Part shown: piece after piece, positions 6,489 through 6,773 of the stretch
Layout of the letters: every line of letters starts with the position of its first letter
How positions within the stretch are numbered: the stretch's first letter is position 1
NCBI GenBank assembly: GCA_002372575.1
Contig: DFHC01000057.1
Location: 1-6,773, forward strand
Length of the DNA stretch: 6,773 bases
Direction: 5' to 3'
DNA from: a bacterium UBA3734
GTDB taxonomy: Bacteria; Bacteroidota; Bacteroidia; Bacteroidales; Bacteroidaceae
Made by a program: the position numbers and the translations under genes
Notes under the pieces: model-generated
Seen by the model: only the letters and a program-made list of their open reading frames with translations
The model's database searches: none
Told to the model about the DNA's origin: nothing

Positions 6489-6773
6489 GGCGGAAGATGA
6501 AAGAATGGCTATGCAGAAATGTTTGGCTGAAAGAGTTCCTGCACCCTTTCAACCACTAAAAATAGCGGAAGTTTTCAGTCCTTCTCTGGTGTCGAGAAGC
6601 AATTGGCGGAACTGGTTGCCCAGTTTCAGTTTTCAAACCATAGGCTTTTCTTTTGTCTTTTGCGAGCCTTGTCCGTTTCGCGTGGCGGGCTTCGTGAGGG
6701 TCAGGAGCTGCCCCTTTCAGTGTGTGTAGGAGCGACGTCTTCTTTACCCTGTGCCTATCTATGGGCGACAGCC
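6489..6773 (-). other. Upstream leader holding most of a signal peptide but no usable start codon
   Basis: In frame with the TGA-containing gene, 6524-6489 encodes KHFCIAILSSSA, the basic end and hydrophobic core of a signal peptide that continues into MFTGLCALPADAQ. The 20 codons between the in-frame TGA at 6551-6549 and 6489 contain no ATG, GTG or TTG. If TGA is read through, the frame continues upstream through LGNQFRQLLLDTREG to an ATG at 6641 and shows further TGAs at 6635-6633 and 6719-6717, with TAA only near 6740. A second frame, in the same direction, is open from the window edge to TAG at 6558-6556 and is rich in Arg, Lys and His, with no ATG seen. No clear Bacteroides promoter is found here. 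Confidence 0.45.

Noticed and set aside
6283..6729. 148-codon open frame on the + strand
   Set aside because: It lies antisense to the signal-peptide gene, and its product is Cys/Phe/Ser-rich with no recognisable domain. Its openness follows from the codon pattern of the opposite strand.

Overview
The window looks like chromosome from a Bacteroidota bacterium, most likely Prevotella or a close relative. The evidence is a PorZ-like type IX secretion protein with a C-terminal sorting domain, candidate promoters of the Bacteroides type (TTTG / TAnnTTTG), and a Prevotella-like C-terminal tail on the rightmost protein. All credible genes lie on the minus strand, so transcription runs right to left. 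No rRNA, tRNA, CRISPR array or insertion sequence is visible.

Left part. Positions 1-186 hold the N-terminus of a HerA-like (DUF853) ATPase that runs off the window. Positions 187-601 are a gene-free, AT-rich gap with one perfect DnaA box and at least five near-consensus ones. G/C skew on the + strand changes sign across this gap although the genes on both sides are on the same strand. I read it as a candidate chromosomal replication origin.

Middle part. Positions 602-4676 look like a compact operon transcribed as rdgB (dITP/XTP pyrophosphatase), then porZ-like, then a multi-pass GT-C-type membrane glycosyltransferase. Gaps are 5 bp and a 25-bp overlap. rdgB carries a small in-frame run of 7-bp repeats. 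Its candidate promoter lies inside the terminator hairpin of the gene to its right.

Right part, the main surprise. From 6488 down to 4836 the minus strand has one frame with no TAA or TAG but thirteen in-frame TGA codons. Read with TGA as glycine (the code-25 assignment of Absconditabacteria/SR1 and Gracilibacteria), it gives one continuous 550-residue protein. It starts with the end of a signal peptide, has an AT-rich centre of about 1.1 kb, and ends in a GC-richer Prevotella-like C-terminus. An EF-hand-type calcium loop in which TGA falls at the near-invariant glycine position favours Gly over Trp. The neighbouring porZ-like gene uses TGA as its stop, so host and insert appear to use different codes. 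Possible explanations are a gene mosaic between a Prevotella and an SR1-like bacterium, a pseudogene, or an assembly chimera. The sequence alone does not decide between them.
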